Source: Endozoicomonas sp. ISHI1
GTDB taxonomy: Bacteria > Pseudomonadota > Gammaproteobacteria > Pseudomonadales > Endozoicomonadaceae
NCBI RefSeq assembly: GCF_024606225.1
Contig: NZ_JAGRPU010000048.1
Coordinates: 1 to 39,723, forward strand
Direction: 5' to 3'
Length of the DNA stretch: 39,723 bases
Positions 26,825-34,878 of the stretch are shown here, piece after piece; the stretch's first letter is position 1; each line of letters begins with the position of its first letter. Made by a program: the position numbers and the translations under genes. The notes beneath the pieces are model-generated. The model was not told where the DNA came from. It saw nothing but the letters and a program-made list of their open reading frames with translations, and ran no database searches.

Positions 26825-28567
26825 CTACCTTGCCCCGGCCTCAGTCAGGACTTTCACGCAGTCGGTATGGCCCATCCGGGTTGCGATAGATAGTGCAGTG
26901 GCACCATTGGACAAGGCAGCGTTGAGATCAGCCCCGGCGCTGATCAGGAGTTTCACGAATTCGATATTGCCTTTCGCAACAGCCACGAGCAGCGAGGTAG
27001 CGCCATCCGACAAGGCGGCGTTGATGTCTGCTTTGGCTTCGATCAGGATTTTCATGCAGTCGATATTGACTAACGCAACAGCCATGAGCAGCGGGGTGAT
27101 GCCATTCGTGGCTCGTGCGTTGGGATCCGCCTTGGTTTCGATCAGGGCTTGCAGGATGTCGATGTTATTTTGTTGAGCAGCGATGAGCAGCGGAGTGGAG
27201 CCATCCGACGTTCGGGCAGCGTTGACGTCTGCCCCGGCTTTGATCAGGGCTTTCACGCATTCGGTGTTGCCCTTCCCGGCAGCCATGAACAGCGCGGTGG
27301 CACCATCTGCAGTCCGTGCGTTGAGGTCTGCCTCGGCTTCGATCAGTGCATTCACGCAGTCAGTCTTATTTTCTTGGGCAGCCATGAACACAGGGGTGGC
27401 GCCACCTGTAGTCTGGGCGTTAAGATTTGCCTCGGCTTCGATCAGGACTTTCACGCAGTCGGTATTGCCTTTCGCAGCAGCGATACACAGTGGGGTGGCG
27501 CCATCCGACGTGGCAGCGTTGAGATCTGCCCTGGCTGCGATCAGGATTTTTAGACAGTCGGTGCTATTTTGTTGGGCAGCCATGAACAGCGCGGTGACAC
27601 CATTCTTGGTTCGGGCGTTGATATTCGCCCTGGCTTCAATCAGGATTTTTAGGTAGTGGCTGTTATTTTCCAACGCAGCAACGAGCAGCGCGATGACGCC
27701 ATCCCCAATTTGGGCGTTGATATCCGCCTTGGCTCTGATCAGGAGTTTCATGCAGTCGATGTTATTTTCCTGGGCAGCCATGATCAGCGGGGTGGAGCCA
27801 TCCTCAGCCCGGGCGTTGAGATCTGCCTCGGCTTCGATCAGGAGTTCCACGCAGTCACTGTTGCCTGTTGCAGCAGCGATGGCCAGCGGGGTGACGCCAT
27901 TTGAACAGGCGGCGTTGAGATCTGCCCCGGCTTCGATCAGGAGTTTCACGCAGTCGGTGCTATTTTGCTGGGCGGCCATGAACAGCGGGGTGGCGCCACC
28001 CACGGTTTGGGCGTTGAGATTCGCCTTGGCTCTGATCAGGAGTTTGACGCAGTCGGCCTTATTCTGCTGGGCAGCGATGAGTAGTGCGGTGGCACCATTC
28101 TCACGGGCAGCGTTGAGATTCGCCCCGGCGTTGATCAGACGTTCGACGATATCCCTGTGCCCCTGACCAGATGCCAAAATCAAGGCAGTGAAATCATCAG
28201 CTAGAGCAGCATTGACATTGACTCCTTCTGCCAGTGAATGGTTCACCCGCGCAAAATCCCCGTTAATACAAGCATCAAAAAACGCCTGGTTCGGGAAAAA
28301 TTGATCCGGGTGAGATTCACCGGTGCCCAGATTCAATACAGGCATCGGGTCTTGCCGACACATCGCGCACCGGCGTGAGCCGATGAGCTGTTGAACAAAA
28401 GACTTCGAAATACAATCCAGATCGAAGTGCTTGCCACAACAGTGTGCCCTGACAACCACAGGTGCTACATCACGGCCATGGAAGTGAGTCAGACAGATAG
28501 GGCAGAGATCGGACTCCAGCGATGAGTTATTTTCCACAGGGACAGGGGGGCGAGCAATACCATCCAT
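26825..28567 (-). CDS. ANK12: class C RING-ankyrin protein, 14 repeats
   Basis: 580 residues from ATG at 28567 (MDGIARPPVPVE); a GTG at 28615 would add 16. No convincing ribosome site. Variant RING with CCGKHFDLDC, as in ANK1-3. Fourteen ANK repeats end in the usual LTEAGAR. Some repeats contain changes in the TPLH-type core (VIALLVAALEN, TPLLMAVALVN), suggesting relaxed constraint on parts of the domain. Leader-type codons (YLVTAKFIAIKLNY) run in frame for about 110 bp upstream and into the ANK13 stop region, but carry no normal start codon. Confidence 0.86.
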   Translation of the reverse strand: MDGIARPPVPVENNSSLESDLCPICLTHFHGRDVAPVVVRAHCCGKHFDLDCISKSFVQQLIGSRRCAMCRQDPMPVLNLGTGESHPDQFFPNQAFFDACINGDFARVNHSLAEGVNVNAALADDFTALILASGQGHRDIVERLINAGANLNAARENGATALLIAAQQNKADCVKLLIRAKANLNAQTVGGATPLFMAAQQNSTDCVKLLIEAGADLNAACSNGVTPLAIAAATGNSDCVELLIEAEADLNARAEDGSTPLIMAAQENNIDCMKLLIRAKADINAQIGDGVIALLVAALENNSHYLKILIEARANINARTKNGVTALFMAAQQNSTDCLKILIAARADLNAATSDGATPLCIAAAKGNTDCVKVLIEAEANLNAQTTGGATPVFMAAQENKTDCVNALIEAEADLNARTADGATALFMAAGKGNTECVKALIKAGADVNAARTSDGSTPLLIAAQQNNIDILQALIETKADPNARATNGITPLLMAVALVNIDCMKILIEAKADINAALSDGATSLLVAVAKGNIEFVKLLISAGADLNAALSNGATALSIATRMGHTDCVKVLTEAGAR

Positions 28568-28680
28568 AATGAGTAAAATATTTTTGTTAGCCAATAAGAG
28601 ATGCGTCTTAGACACAAGGAAAATAAGATAGTTCAGCTTTATGGCTATAAATTTTGCTGTGACTAAATAATCACTTTTCC

Positions 28681-30912
28681 TTACCTGGCCCCGGCCCCGG
28701 CCCCGGTCAGGGCTTTCACGATATCGGTATGGCCCTTCCGGGCTGCGATATGCAGCGAGGTGGTGCCATTCTTGGTTTTGGCGTTGAGATCCGCCCTGGC
28801 TTCGATCAGGGTTTTCACGATGTCGGTATGGCCTTGCTGGGCAGCCATGAGCAGTGGGGTGGCGCCATTGTCAGTCCGGGGGACGTTGGGATCCGCCCCG
28901 GCCTGAATCAGGACTTTCACGCAATCGGTGTTCTTTTCTTGTGCAGCGATGAACAGCGGGGTGGCGCCATCCGAAGTCGGGGAAGCGTTGAGATCTGCTC
29001 CGGCTTCGATCAGGGCTTTCAAGCAGTCGGTATTGCCGTTTGCTGCAGCGATGTACAGCGGGCTGCCACCATCCGACATAGGAGTGTTGAGATCCGCCTT
29101 GGCTTCGATCAGTATTTTCACGCAGTCGGTATTGCCCATGTCAGCAGCGATCAAGAGCGGGGTGGCGCCATCCTCGGTCCGGGCGTTGAGATCTGCCCCC
29201 GCTTTGATGAGGGCTTTCACGCTGTCGCTATTGCCATTCTGTGCAGCCATGAACAGTGCGGTGGCACCATACTCAGTCCGGGCGTTGAAATCCGCTCCGG
29301 CTTCGATCAGGAATATTACGCAGTCGGTATGGCCTCTAGCAGCAGCCATGATCAGCGGGGTGGCGCCATCCTTAGTCCGGGGGGCATTGAGATCGGCCCC
29401 TTCGTTGATCAGGACTTTCACGCAATCGGTGTTATTTTCTTGTGCAGCGATGAACAGCGGGGTGGCGCCATCCCTGGGTGCGTTGAGATCCGCCCCGGCC
29501 CCGATCAGGCGTTGCACGATGTCGGTATGACCCTCCCGGGCAGCGATGAACAGCGGAGTGGCCCCATTCTTGGTCCGGGCGTTGAGATTCGCCCCGGCGT
29601 TGATCAGGCATTCGACGATGTCATTGTGCCCTTGACTGGATGCCACCAACAAGGCAGTGACACCATTGTTCATAACGGCATTGACATTGACTCCCTCTGC
29701 CAGTGACTTTTCCACCTGATCCAGATCTCCCTCAAAACAGGCACTATAAAACGCCTGATCGGGGAAAAATGTATCCGGGTAAGATTCACCGGTGTGCTCA
29801 TTCACCATAGGCATCGGGTCTTGCCGACACATTGCACAGCGGCGAGAACCGATGGGCTGATTAACAAAACACTCAGAAATACAGTCCAGATCGAAGCGGT
29901 GGCCGCAACATTGGGTTTTGAGGACCACAGGCACTGCATCACGACCATGGAAGTGAACCAGACAAATAGGGCAGGGATCGGACTCCAGCAGTGCGTCAGT
30001 GTCCATAGGGACAGCGGGGTGAGCAATGCCATCCATGAGTAGTAAATCCGTATTATTCACATGACCTACGCACTCTGGGCAGTGTCCGTTGTCCAAATGT
30101 GAGCATGAGCTTTGTTCGGGCGTTGCTGCCGTTTGGTCTGTCGAATGTTCTGCAAAATTCATCGGCCATTCAGTGGGCCCACTGCTATCGGATGACGGTC
30201 GGAATTGACAAATGCCATGACAGGTGAAGACGAAACAATCTAAACCCAAAGTATGCCGATGTTGCTCTGAGCCATCGTTTCCATCGGCAGAGTCAGAATG
30301 AAGGAAGCTGTTGGAAGAGTCTGAGGGACAGGCGGGGGCTTCCTGAGCCTGCTGCCCCGACGATTCAGATGGCGGGTCTTGCTGTTGTTGAGTTCCAGAG
30401 CCAGGTACCGTAATGATGGCCGCAAGCGGTTGTTCTTGACACAGCTCTTTTTGTTTCATCGGGTTAAACGACGGTGAGTCGATATTCCAATAACTTGTTA
30501 AAAGCCAACCGACAGCAACAACCACTTCAATAGGCAGCCATGAATAGGAGGTGGACCCGGGAAGGGTATTTTTGCTGGTCAGGATCCGTTCGTGACCAAC
30601 CAGCAAACGAGTGGCGTAAGGCCATGGCCACGAAATTGATTCAGTGATGGTCGGTTTTAGCCCGCAACCGTTTAGTCTGCCTTGTTTCCCATCAGACGGT
30701 AAATCCGATCTTGCATAACCCTTTTTGTGGTCAATGTCTGACATGGTGCCTGACATTTTGTGCTGGTCAGATGTTATAGAAACGTTCTGGTTTGGAGAGC
30801 CTGTTTTCTGTTCCAGCTCAACAACAAAACGTCTTGTTAAAGGTTGAGCCTGACAGACGACGAAAAATGTCGTTAGTAGCAATGGTGCTGCAAAGAGTGA
30901 GTGTTTAATCAT
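28681..30912 (-). CDS. ANK13: class A RING-ankyrin protein, longest copy
   Basis: 743 residues from a normal ATG at 30912. Signal peptide (IKHSLFAAPLLLTTFFVVCQA), hydrophobic segment 124-142, Gln-rich linker, conserved CFVFTCHGICQF near 226-237. An extra Cys/His cluster CSHLDNGHCPEC (270-281) is found only here and in ANK14. Then comes an internal MDGIA (M293) equivalent to the class B/C start, and a variant RING at 314-362 (CCGHRFDLDC, first His kept). Ten ANK repeats end with AGAGAR. This full-length layout probably reflects the ancestral form from which shorter copies derive, or a fusion of a secreted module to a class B gene. Confidence 0.9.
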   Translation of the reverse strand: MIKHSLFAAPLLLTTFFVVCQAQPLTRRFVVELEQKTGSPNQNVSITSDQHKMSGTMSDIDHKKGYARSDLPSDGKQGRLNGCGLKPTITESISWPWPYATRLLVGHERILTSKNTLPGSTSYSWLPIEVVVAVGWLLTSYWNIDSPSFNPMKQKELCQEQPLAAIITVPGSGTQQQQDPPSESSGQQAQEAPACPSDSSNSFLHSDSADGNDGSEQHRHTLGLDCFVFTCHGICQFRPSSDSSGPTEWPMNFAEHSTDQTAATPEQSSCSHLDNGHCPECVGHVNNTDLLLMDGIAHPAVPMDTDALLESDPCPICLVHFHGRDAVPVVLKTQCCGHRFDLDCISECFVNQPIGSRRCAMCRQDPMPMVNEHTGESYPDTFFPDQAFYSACFEGDLDQVEKSLAEGVNVNAVMNNGVTALLVASSQGHNDIVECLINAGANLNARTKNGATPLFIAAREGHTDIVQRLIGAGADLNAPRDGATPLFIAAQENNTDCVKVLINEGADLNAPRTKDGATPLIMAAARGHTDCVIFLIEAGADFNARTEYGATALFMAAQNGNSDSVKALIKAGADLNARTEDGATPLLIAADMGNTDCVKILIEAKADLNTPMSDGGSPLYIAAANGNTDCLKALIEAGADLNASPTSDGATPLFIAAQEKNTDCVKVLIQAGADPNVPRTDNGATPLLMAAQQGHTDIVKTLIEARADLNAKTKNGTTSLHIAARKGHTDIVKALTGAGAGAR

Positions 30913-30968
30913 TCTACACTTGCGTTCTGGTTTACAGAGAGGAAGGATAGATCAAGAAAATAACTCAA

Positions 30969-31112
30969 GTGATGCAGCTAACCATTCTCTCAACTGCCCC
31001 AGAGAAGCTTTCAGCCCTGCCGAGACCTCAACTTTTCACCGTTTCTTGTAATCACCCTGAGAGTATCGACATCGAAGTCAAGATCGCTGCAAACCAGATC
31101 CGGATAGAGAAT
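30969..31112 (-). pseudogene. degraded copy of an unidentified ORF fragment
   Basis: The spacer between ANK13 and ANK14 matches the ANK14/ANK15 spacer ('gatcgctgcaaaccagatcc', 'agagaagctttcagccctgcc') but with indels that destroy the reading frame. It marks an old relic carried along with the duplicated units. Confidence 0.5.
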
Positions 31113-31124
31113 GCCTTGTGCACC

Positions 31125-33245
31125 CTACCGTGCTCCAGCGTCGGTCAGGGCTTTCACGCAGTCGGTATTGCCCTTCTTGGTTGCGACGAACAGCGGGGTG
31201 ATACCATCAATGTCGGCGTTAAGATCCGCTTCGGCTTCGATCAGGGCTTTCACGCTGTTGGTATTGTCCATCGAGATAGCCGTTAGGAGTGGGGTGGCGC
31301 CATACTCAGAACGGGCGTTGACATCCGCCCCGGCGCTGATCAGGATTTTCATGATTTCGATGTCATTTTCCTTAACAGCCGCGAACAGTGCGGTGAAGCC
31401 ACTTAGAGTCCGGGCGTTGATATCCGCCCTGGCTTCGATCAGGAGTTTCACGATGTCGGTATGGCCCTCCTGGACGGCGACGAATAGCGGGGTGGAGCCG
31501 TTCTTACTACGGGCGTTGATATCCGCCTTGGCTTCGATCAGGAGCTTCGCGATGTCGGTATGGCCCTCCAGGGCAGCGACGAACAGCGGGGTGGCGTCAC
31601 GCTTATTACGGGCGTTGAGATCCGCCTTGGCTTCGATCAGAAGTTTCACGATGTCGGTATGGCACACCAGGGCAGCGATGCACAGCGGGGTAGCGCTACG
31701 CTTATTACGGGCGTTGAGATCCGCCCTGGCTTCAATCAGGAGTTGCACGATGTCGCTATAGCCCTTCCCGGCAGCGATGTAGAGTGGGGTGGCGCCATTC
31801 TTATCACGGGCGTTGAGATGCGCCTTGGCTTCGAGCAGGACTTTCACGATGTCAGTATGACCCTCCTGGGCGGCGATGAGCAGCGGGGTGGCGCCATCCT
31901 CGGCCCGGGCGACGTTGACGTCCGCCCCTGCTTCTATCAGGCGTTCGGCGATCTCCACTTGCCCGTTAGCGGATGCCAACATCAAGGCATTGAAATCATC
32001 ATTCCTGAAGGCATTGACATTGACTCCTTCTGCTACTGACTTATCCAGCTGATCCAAATCCCCGACAATACAAGCATTAAAAAACGTCTGTTCCGGGAAA
32101 AACTTATCCGGGTGATATTCACCGGTGTTCTTATTCAACATTGGTATCGGGTCTTGCCGGCACATTGCGCACTGGCGTGAGCCGATGGGCTGTTTAACAA
32201 AAGACTTCGAAATGCAGTCCAGATCGTAGTGCTTGCGACAACATTGGGCTTCGACGATCACAGGTGCTACATCACGGCCATGAAAGTAAGTCAGACAAAT
32301 AGGGCAGGATTCGGCCTCCGGCATTACGACAGTGTCATTGGGGTCAGGGGTGTGAGCAATGCCATCCATGAGTAGTACATCTGTATTATTTCCATGACCT
32401 AAGCACTCTGGGCAGTGTCCATTGTCCAAATGTGGGCATGAGCTTTGTTCGGGCGTTGCTTCTGTGTGGCCTGTCGAATGTTCTGCGACATTTATCGCCC
32501 CTTCAGCGGGCTCACTGCCAACGGATGATGGTCGAAATTGACAAACGCCATGACAGGGAAAGACGAAACAATCTAAACCCAAAGTATGCCGATGTTGCTC
32601 TGAGCCTCCGTTACCACCGGCAGAGTCAGAATAAAGGAAGCTGTTGGAAGAGCCTGTAGGGCAGGCGGTGGCACCCTGAGCTTGCTGCCCCGATGATTCT
32701 GATGGCGGGCCTTGTAGCTGTTGAGTTCCAGAGCCAGGTACCGTGATGATGGCCGCAAGCGGTTGCTCCTGACACAGCTCTTTTTGTTTCATCGGGTTAA
32801 GCGACGATGAGTTTATATCCCAATAACTTGTTAAAAGCCAACCGACAGCGACAACCACTTCAATAGGCAGCCATGAATAGGAGGTGGAGTCGAGTGGGGT
32901 ATTTTTGCTGGTCAGGATCCGTTCGTAACCCAAGAGCAGATGATTAGCGTAAAGCCATTGCCACGAAGTTGATTCAATGATGGTCGTTGTTAGCTCGCAG
33001 CCGTTTGGTCTGACTTGTTTCTCATCAGACGGTAAATCCGATCCTGCATAACCCTTTGTGTGGGCAATGTCTGACAAAGTGCCTTTCAGTGTGTGTTGGC
33101 CAGGTGTTACAGAAACGTTCTGGTTTGGAGAACCTGTTTTCTGTTCAAACGAGACAACAAAACGCCTTGTTAACGGTTGAGCCTGACAGACGACGGACAA
33201 TGTCATTAGTAGCAGTGGTGCTGCAAACAGTGAGTGTTTAATCAT
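31125..33245 (-). CDS. ANK14: class A RING-ankyrin protein, 9 repeats
   Basis: 706 residues, ATG at 33245. Same layout as ANK13, including the extra cluster CPHLDNGHCPEC (270-281), internal MDGIA (293) and variant RING 314-362 (CCRKHYDLDC). Nine ANK repeats follow, five of them of a GHTDIVKLLIEAKADLNARNK type that look recently amplified; one repeat (ATPLCIAALVCHTD) has a Cys in the turn. The last repeat is two residues short (DIDGITPLF). The 5' leader differs from ANK1-3: its start-proximal arm has mutated to GCAGTTGTAA, so the ribosome-site hairpin is lost. Confidence 0.9.
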   Translation of the reverse strand: MIKHSLFAAPLLLMTLSVVCQAQPLTRRFVVSFEQKTGSPNQNVSVTPGQHTLKGTLSDIAHTKGYAGSDLPSDEKQVRPNGCELTTTIIESTSWQWLYANHLLLGYERILTSKNTPLDSTSYSWLPIEVVVAVGWLLTSYWDINSSSLNPMKQKELCQEQPLAAIITVPGSGTQQLQGPPSESSGQQAQGATACPTGSSNSFLYSDSAGGNGGSEQHRHTLGLDCFVFPCHGVCQFRPSSVGSEPAEGAINVAEHSTGHTEATPEQSSCPHLDNGHCPECLGHGNNTDVLLMDGIAHTPDPNDTVVMPEAESCPICLTYFHGRDVAPVIVEAQCCRKHYDLDCISKSFVKQPIGSRQCAMCRQDPIPMLNKNTGEYHPDKFFPEQTFFNACIVGDLDQLDKSVAEGVNVNAFRNDDFNALMLASANGQVEIAERLIEAGADVNVARAEDGATPLLIAAQEGHTDIVKVLLEAKAHLNARDKNGATPLYIAAGKGYSDIVQLLIEARADLNARNKRSATPLCIAALVCHTDIVKLLIEAKADLNARNKRDATPLFVAALEGHTDIAKLLIEAKADINARSKNGSTPLFVAVQEGHTDIVKLLIEARADINARTLSGFTALFAAVKENDIEIMKILISAGADVNARSEYGATPLLTAISMDNTNSVKALIEAEADLNADIDGITPLFVATKKGNTDCVKALTDAGAR

Positions 33246-33305
33246 TATTTTACAACTGCATTCAGGATTGTAGAGAGGAAGGATAGATCAAGAAAATAAC
33301 TCAAG

Positions 33306-33479
33306 TTACGCAGCTAACAGAGAAGCTTTCAGCCCTGCCAAGAGCCCGACTTTCCACCATTTCTTGTAGGTCGCCCTGATAGTCCGGGCATCGAAGCCAA
33401 GATCGCTGCAAACCAGATCCAGATAGGGAATGTCTGTGCTTTCACCTCTGTTTTTAAAGACCCGGCGGTATAGCAGATG
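33306..33479 (-). pseudogene. fragment of an unidentified gene in the ANK14/15 spacer
   Basis: A frame open for about 57 codons ends at TAA 33306-33308. It reads HLLYRRVFKNRGESTD, then IPYLDLVCSDLGFDARTIR and ATYKKWWKVGLLAGLKASL. It has no start, and its 5' end fuses into the 3' end of ANK15 in a different frame. The composition (Arg/Lys/Trp, helical) looks like real protein, perhaps the C-terminus of a transposase or DNA-binding protein, but I do not recognise it. A degraded copy lies at 30969-31112, and short 'agagaagctttcagcc' remnants occur near 34851 and 36936. Confidence 0.45.
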
Positions 33480-34731
33480 CTCCTTGCCTCGCCCCGGCCT
33501 TGGTCAAGGCTTTCACGCAGTTGGTATTGCCCATCCTGGTTGCGATGGAGAGTGGAGTGGTGCCATCCGTTAGGGCGGCGTTGAGATCCGCCCCGGCCTT
33601 GATGAGGACTTTCACGCAGTCGGTACTGCCGTTCTCAGCAGCGACGTGCAGCGAGGTGGCGCCATTCGGCAAGACGGTGTTGAGATCCGCCTTTGCTTCG
33701 ATCAGGATTTTCACGCAGTCGGTGTTATTTTTCCGGGCAGCGATGAACAGCGGTGTGGCGCCACCCCTCATCTGCACGTTGAGATCTGCCCCAGCATTGA
33801 TCAGGAGTTTCACGCAGTCGGTGCTATTTGTTAGGGCAGCGATGCACAGTGCGGTACTGCCATCCTCAGTCCGGGCGTTGATATCTGCCTTGGTTTCGAT
33901 CAGGAGTTTCAGGCAGTCGATGTTATTTTCCTGGGCAGCGATGAACAGCGCGGTAGCGCCACTCTCACTCCGGGCGTTGATATTCGCCCCGGCGTTGATC
34001 AAGCGTACGACGATATCTGTGTGCCCCATACAAGCTGCCAACATCAAGGCATTGGAATCATCATCCATAATGACAATAAAGGCATTGACATTGACTCCAT
34101 CTGCCAGTGAATTCTCCACCTGACTCAAATCCCCCTCAAGACAGGCACGATAAAACGCTTCGTCGGGAAAAAATGTATCCGGGTGAGACTCTCCGGTGTT
34201 CTCATTCAGCATAGGCATCGGGTCTTGTCGGCACATTGCACAACGGCGAGAGCCGATAGGCTGTTCAACAAAGCACTTCGAAATACAGTCCAGATCGAAG
34301 TGCTTGCCACAACATTGGCTTTTGACGACCACAAGTGCTTCATCACGACCATGGAAGTGAACCAGACAAATAGGACAGGGATCGGACTCCAGTGGTGCCT
34401 CAATGTCCATGGGGACAGCGGGCCGACTGCTATCGGATGATGGTCGGAATTGACAAACGCCATGACAGGGAGAGACGAAACAATCCAAACCCAAAGTGTG
34501 CAGATGTTGCTGTGAGCCTCCGTTACCACCGGCAGAGGCAGAATCAGAATTAAGGAAGTTGTTGAAAGAGCCTGTTGGGCCGATGGTGGTTTCCTGAGCT
34601 TGCTGTCCCGATGACGCTGATGGCGGGTGTTGTGGCTGGTCATTGCCAGAGCCAGGCATGGTAATGATGGCCGTCAACGGTTGAGCCTGACAGACGACGG
34701 ATAGTGTTATTAGCAATGTTATTGGCAACAT
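33454..34731 (-). CDS. ANK15: class A RING-ankyrin protein lacking the mature domain
   Basis: 425 residues from ATG at 34731 (MLPITLLITLSVVCQA); the family start position, 34761, is ATT. The signal peptide is joined directly to the linker (QAQPLT-AIITMPGSG), an in-frame deletion of about 140 residues relative to ANK16. The hydrophobic segment is therefore missing, and this is the only class A copy predicted to be fully soluble after cleavage. RING variant at 119-167 (CCGKHFDLDC) and six ANK repeats follow. The C-terminus (ARQGASAIPPGL) reads past the usual AGAR stop into spacer sequence. Confidence 0.85.
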   Translation of the reverse strand: MLPITLLITLSVVCQAQPLTAIITMPGSGNDQPQHPPSASSGQQAQETTIGPTGSFNNFLNSDSASAGGNGGSQQHLHTLGLDCFVSPCHGVCQFRPSSDSSRPAVPMDIEAPLESDPCPICLVHFHGRDEALVVVKSQCCGKHFDLDCISKCFVEQPIGSRRCAMCRQDPMPMLNENTGESHPDTFFPDEAFYRACLEGDLSQVENSLADGVNVNAFIVIMDDDSNALMLAACMGHTDIVVRLINAGANINARSESGATALFIAAQENNIDCLKLLIETKADINARTEDGSTALCIAALTNSTDCVKLLINAGADLNVQMRGGATPLFIAARKNNTDCVKILIEAKADLNTVLPNGATSLHVAAENGSTDCVKVLIKAGADLNAALTDGTTPLSIATRMGNTNCVKALTKAGARQGASAIPPGL

Positions 34732-34878
34732 CAGGGCTGCAAAGAGTGAGTGTTTAATAATTCTATCCCTGCATTCTGGTGAACAGGGAGGAAGGATAGA
34801 TCAAGAAAATAACTCAAGTGACACAGTGAATAGTTCTCTCTACTGCCCCAGAGAAGCTTTCAGCCTTACCTCTGTTAC

